From NCBI GenBank assembly GCA_041596215.1, contig JBFHIZ010000008.1, positions 9,065 through 73,064 on the forward strand: a stretch of DNA of 64,000 nt. The letters are read 5' to 3'. Each line of letters starts with the position of its first letter. Positions within the stretch are counted from its first letter, which is position 1. Below the pieces are notes generated by a model, which saw only the letters and a program-made list of their open reading frames with translations, did not search any database and had not been told where the DNA came from. The translations under genes and the position numbers were made by a program. This document shows, piece by piece, positions 61,454 through 64,000 of the stretch. Source of the DNA: JBFHIZ01 sp041596215. Its GTDB lineage: Bacteria > Bacillota > Clostridia > Lachnospirales > Lachnospiraceae.

Positions 61454-61603
61454 CTATTTTTTCGTTTCTTTCTTTTCTTTTTGTATCATCTCTATTACAA
61501 TATCTGCCATATCCGTTAAATCCTGGTTATAAATTGCATCTTCTACTTCTTCGATTTCAAGGCTTGGATGAAATTTTTTTAATTCTTCTTGAAAATTTAT
61601 CAT
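61454..61603 (-). CDS. Small 49-residue protein between folC and the TPR gene
   Basis: On the minus strand ATG at 61603 is preceded by GGAGG with eight bases between, and the frame runs 49 codons to a TAG at 61454. The protein begins MINFQEELKKFHPSLEIEEV and is acidic in the middle and Lys-rich at the end (KEKKETKK). It has no membrane segment. It ends 12 bases before the TPR gene start, so it is likely co-transcribed. Not recognised as a family; the good ribosome site and operon spacing argue that it is real. Confidence 0.75.
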   Translation of the reverse strand: MINFQEELKKFHPSLEIEEVEDAIYNQDLTDMADIVIEMIQKEKKETKK

Positions 61604-61629
61604 TTTAATTCCTCCATTTACGCTTCTTT

Positions 61630-62934
61630 TTATTTACTATCTATTATTTCTTTAATCAAACCTACCAAATACAACGAACCTACTACATACATCGCATGTA
61701 TTTCTTTTTGCTCTTGCATTTTTAATTTACATACTTGATAAGCCTCTGTTACATTTTCTATTATGCATACGTTTTCTTTTCCATACTTTCGAAATATTTC
61801 TTCTATCACGCTGGGATTTATACCTCGATCTCCCGGAATTTTTGTAATACAAATTTCCGTAAATTCTTTCACTTTACTTAATTCAAAGATCATTCCCTCA
61901 TAATTCTTATCTTTTACAGCTGAAAAAAGCAAGATATCCTTCTCGCCCTTTATAAATGAAATTCCTTGCAACATTGCTTTCATTCCATCAACATTATGTG
62001 CTCCATCTAAATAAACATTTGCTGAAACTTCTTCCATTCTACCTGGCCACTTTGTTTTATATAACCCAGCTAAAATTTCTTCTTTGTTTACAGAAATTTT
62101 ATTTCGTATTGCTTCTATTACTTTAATTGCAAGAAGTGCATTCTCCACTTGATAGAGAGCTACTGTATTCAATTTACAATACATATCCTTATAATAACTA
62201 GAATTATAAGAAAAATCAATCTTTTTATCTCTATTTTTCTCTATCTTTACATTTAAATTGCTTATTGGGTATAATTTTGCATGTTCTTTCGTAGCTTTCT
62301 CTATGATTGCTTTATTTACTTCATCTTCTTCACTCCAGTATACTACGGGTATATTCCGTTTAATAATACCTGCCTTCTCAGAAGCAATTTCATATAGTGA
62401 GTTCCCTAAAAATTCCATATGATCAAATCCAATTTTTGAAATAACACTTATTAGGGGTTCTGCTATTATATTGGTAGCATCAAGTCTCCCTCCAAGACCT
62501 GTTTCTAAAATAATAATTTCTACTTTTTCCTTTTCAAAATATTGCATTGCCATAAAAAATAAAAGTTCAAAAAAAGTAGGGTGATAGGAGGGGTTTTTAT
62601 CTTGAAATAAAATGATTTTATGAAATACGTCCTGAAATAATGCAACGAATTTATCTCTTGCAATCATGACTCCATTAATTTGAAAACGTTCTTCAATATA
62701 CACCAAATGAGGAGAAGTAAACATTCCTACCGAATGTTCACTCTCTATAAGAATCTGATTCAAATATGCGCATATTGAACCCTTCCCATTTGTTCCTGCT
62801 ACATGAATTATTTTTTGATTACTTCCTGGCTTTTTTAAAAAATCAAAAAATGCTCTACTAGTAACCTCTGAATTTTTTTTGGTAAACTTTGGAATTTGAT
62901 AAATATAATCCACAATTTCCTGATACGTTTTCAC
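61630..62934 (-). CDS. folC: Folylpolyglutamate synthase/dihydrofolate synthase
   Basis: 434 residues, Mur-ligase family. It adds glutamate to folates. N-terminal part with SNQKIIHVAGTNGKGSICAY (P-loop) and SVGMFTSPHLVYIEERFQIN, middle with EIIILETGLGGRLDATNI and FDHMEFLGNSLYEIASEKAG, C-terminal domain with NVYLDGAHNVDGMKAML. Length normal. The gene follows valS with 24 bases between, the frequent valS-folC order in Firmicutes. Start ATG at 62934 has a GAGGG site upstream. Confidence 0.95.
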   Translation of the reverse strand: MKTYQEIVDYIYQIPKFTKKNSEVTSRAFFDFLKKPGSNQKIIHVAGTNGKGSICAYLNQILIESEHSVGMFTSPHLVYIEERFQINGVMIARDKFVALFQDVFHKIILFQDKNPSYHPTFFELLFFMAMQYFEKEKVEIIILETGLGGRLDATNIIAEPLISVISKIGFDHMEFLGNSLYEIASEKAGIIKRNIPVVYWSEEDEVNKAIIEKATKEHAKLYPISNLNVKIEKNRDKKIDFSYNSSYYKDMYCKLNTVALYQVENALLAIKVIEAIRNKISVNKEEILAGLYKTKWPGRMEEVSANVYLDGAHNVDGMKAMLQGISFIKGEKDILLFSAVKDKNYEGMIFELSKVKEFTEICITKIPGDRGINPSVIEEIFRKYGKENVCIIENVTEAYQVCKLKMQEQKEIHAMYVVGSLYLVGLIKEIIDSK

Positions 62935-62958
62935 AAATATGCCCTCGCATTTTCATTT

Positions 62959-63999
62959 TTATACTAATTGTGCCAATCGTTCTTCAACTTGTTTTAACAT
63001 TTGTTCATACTTCTGAAGTTTTTCTTTTTCTTCCATAATTTTTATTTCTGGTGCTTTCTCCACAAAATTTTTGTTTGCTAACATTCCTTGCCCTCTTTTT
63101 ACTTCCCCTAATAATCGTTTTTGCTCTTTTTGCAATCTTTCAATTTCTTGGGAAATATTAACTAGTTCATCAAAAGGCATATATACAATAGCATCCTCTA
63201 TTACTACCGATACCGCGTCTTCTGCGATTCCTTTTTTATCTTCTCTTGTGATACAATCCGATGCATAAGCTAATAAAGAAAAGAAGGATTTTCCATTTTC
63301 AAAAACATCTCTTATTTCTTTCTTTTCTGAAACCACATATACCTGTGCTTTTTTACTTGGCGGAACATTCATATCTTTTCGAACTGCACGGATCCCTCTT
63401 ACTGCTTCCTTAATTATTTCAATTTCTTTTTCCTCTTTATAAAATTCAAGTTGTTCGTCATAGACTGGCCACGAAGAAATCATAATGGAATCTTCTTTAT
63501 CCTGAAGCGTACAAAAAATCTCTTCAGTAACAAATGGCATATATGGATGTAATAATTTTAAAGCATCGATTAATACTACTTTTAAAGTCCATAATGCGGC
63601 ATGCTTGCTAGTCAAATTATCCTCTGCAAACAGACGTGATTTCACCATTTCAATATACCAATCACAAAATTCATTCCATACAAAATCATAAACTTTCGAA
63701 ACAGCAATTCCTAGTTCAAATTGTTCCATATTATCCGTTACATCTTTTATCAACTGATTTTTCTTTGATAAAATCCACTTGTCTTCTGCTTCTAAATCTT
63801 CTCTTTTCACAGAATCAATTTCTTTATCACCCATATGCATCATAATAAATCTAGAAGCGTTCCAAACTTTATTGGCAAAATTTCTACTAGCTTCCACTCT
63901 TTCGATGTAAAAACGCATATCGTTTCCCGGTGCATTTCCTGTGATTAATGTAAAACGCAATGCATCCGCACCATACTCACTGATTATTTCTAAAGGATC
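62959..63999 (-). CDS. valS: Valyl-tRNA synthetase, C-terminal part (gene continues beyond the window)
   Basis: 346 codons are visible; the frame is open to the edge and the first visible residues are DPLEIISEYGADALRFTLIT, the family's conserved stretch before the anticodon-binding domain. GNAPGNDMRFYIERVEASRN follows. The anticodon-binding domain (about residues 40-190 here) and the C-terminal coiled coil (LVNISQEIERLQKEQKRLLG to the end) are complete. The catalytic HIGH and KMSKS motifs lie outside the window to the right. Bases from 63999 down read in frame without interruption. A valS leader, if any, is out of sight. Confidence 0.95.
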   Translation of the reverse strand, partial: DPLEIISEYGADALRFTLITGNAPGNDMRFYIERVEASRNFANKVWNASRFIMMHMGDKEIDSVKREDLEAEDKWILSKKNQLIKDVTDNMEQFELGIAVSKVYDFVWNEFCDWYIEMVKSRLFAEDNLTSKHAALWTLKVVLIDALKLLHPYMPFVTEEIFCTLQDKEDSIMISSWPVYDEQLEFYKEEKEIEIIKEAVRGIRAVRKDMNVPPSKKAQVYVVSEKKEIRDVFENGKSFFSLLAYASDCITREDKKGIAEDAVSVVIEDAIVYMPFDELVNISQEIERLQKEQKRLLGEVKRGQGMLANKNFVEKAPEIKIMEEKEKLQKYEQMLKQVEERLAQLV

Positions 64000-64000
64000 A

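Noticed and set aside
1..64000. Prophage, insertion sequence, toxin-antitoxin or defence island
   Set aside because: No transposase, integrase, restriction, toxin or phage-structure motif was seen; genes are mostly core metabolic.

Overview
The window is about 64 kb of AT-rich DNA from a low-GC anaerobic Firmicute, most likely a member of the Lachnospiraceae or a close clostridial relative. The evidence is the base composition, GGAGG-type ribosome binding sites, a T-box leader, the DUF5721, DUF1653 and GerMN families, a LexA box of the Gram-positive type, and anaerobe-style LUD and CoA-disulfide-reductase-like proteins. I saw no prophage, insertion sequence, CRISPR array, tRNA or rRNA. Most genes lie on the minus strand in short operons.

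Layout. 1-6.1 kb: the end of a half-type ABC exporter, then a TrpXYZ-type ABC transporter operon behind a T-box leader, then a membrane-anchored family 3 glycoside hydrolase. 6.1-12.1 kb: an odd intergenic region with a 19-bp perfect dyad, a LUD protein on the plus strand, and a threonine-branch operon (ACT protein, hom, phosphoglycerate-mutase-like proposed homoserine kinase, lysC). An 18-bp minisatellite and a decayed duplication of the hom 3' end interrupt that operon. 12.2-15.7 kb: a NatAB-type ABC pair and glyA. 15.7-24.5 kb: a 19-bp tandem array with three G5/C5 hairpins, then a MacB-type operon with three successive membrane-fusion proteins and a repeat-rich anchored protein.

24.6-28.9 kb: a small exported protein, then a cluster that looks like an ABC uptake system without a permease. 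It has a cytosolic binding-protein-like polypeptide fused to a DUF1858 domain, a Cys-rich HypB/UreG-like GTPase, an ABC ATPase with an extra N-terminal domain, and a Crp/Fnr regulator with a perfect palindrome at its promoter. This is the best candidate for an undescribed system. 29-37.4 kb: lipid kinase, mutY, a 5'-nucleotidase, two small conserved genes, a LexA-controlled small gene plus dinB, and a four-module sulfur-trafficking flavoprotein. 37.6-46.7 kb: a long minus-strand run comEA - response regulator - histidine kinase - GerMN lipoprotein - comEC - holA - small gene - tdk - zinc-ribbon protein - yqeY. 46.8-54.7 kb: an orphan binding protein and the arginine cluster argC-GNAT-argJ-argB-argD, divergent from argG with ArgR-like sites between them. 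55-64 kb: DegV, DUF5721, EamA, RidA, a GGDEF protein, a zinc-ribbon TPR protein, a 49-residue gene, folC and the 3' part of valS.

Together the genes describe a biosynthetically capable anaerobe making threonine, glycine/serine one-carbon units and arginine, with DNA-uptake and SOS functions. An unusual feature is the number of independent short tandem repeats, both between genes (11.3 and 15.8 kb) and inside genes (17.2, 17.8 and 21.1 kb). All functions are assigned by reading motifs; no database search was run.
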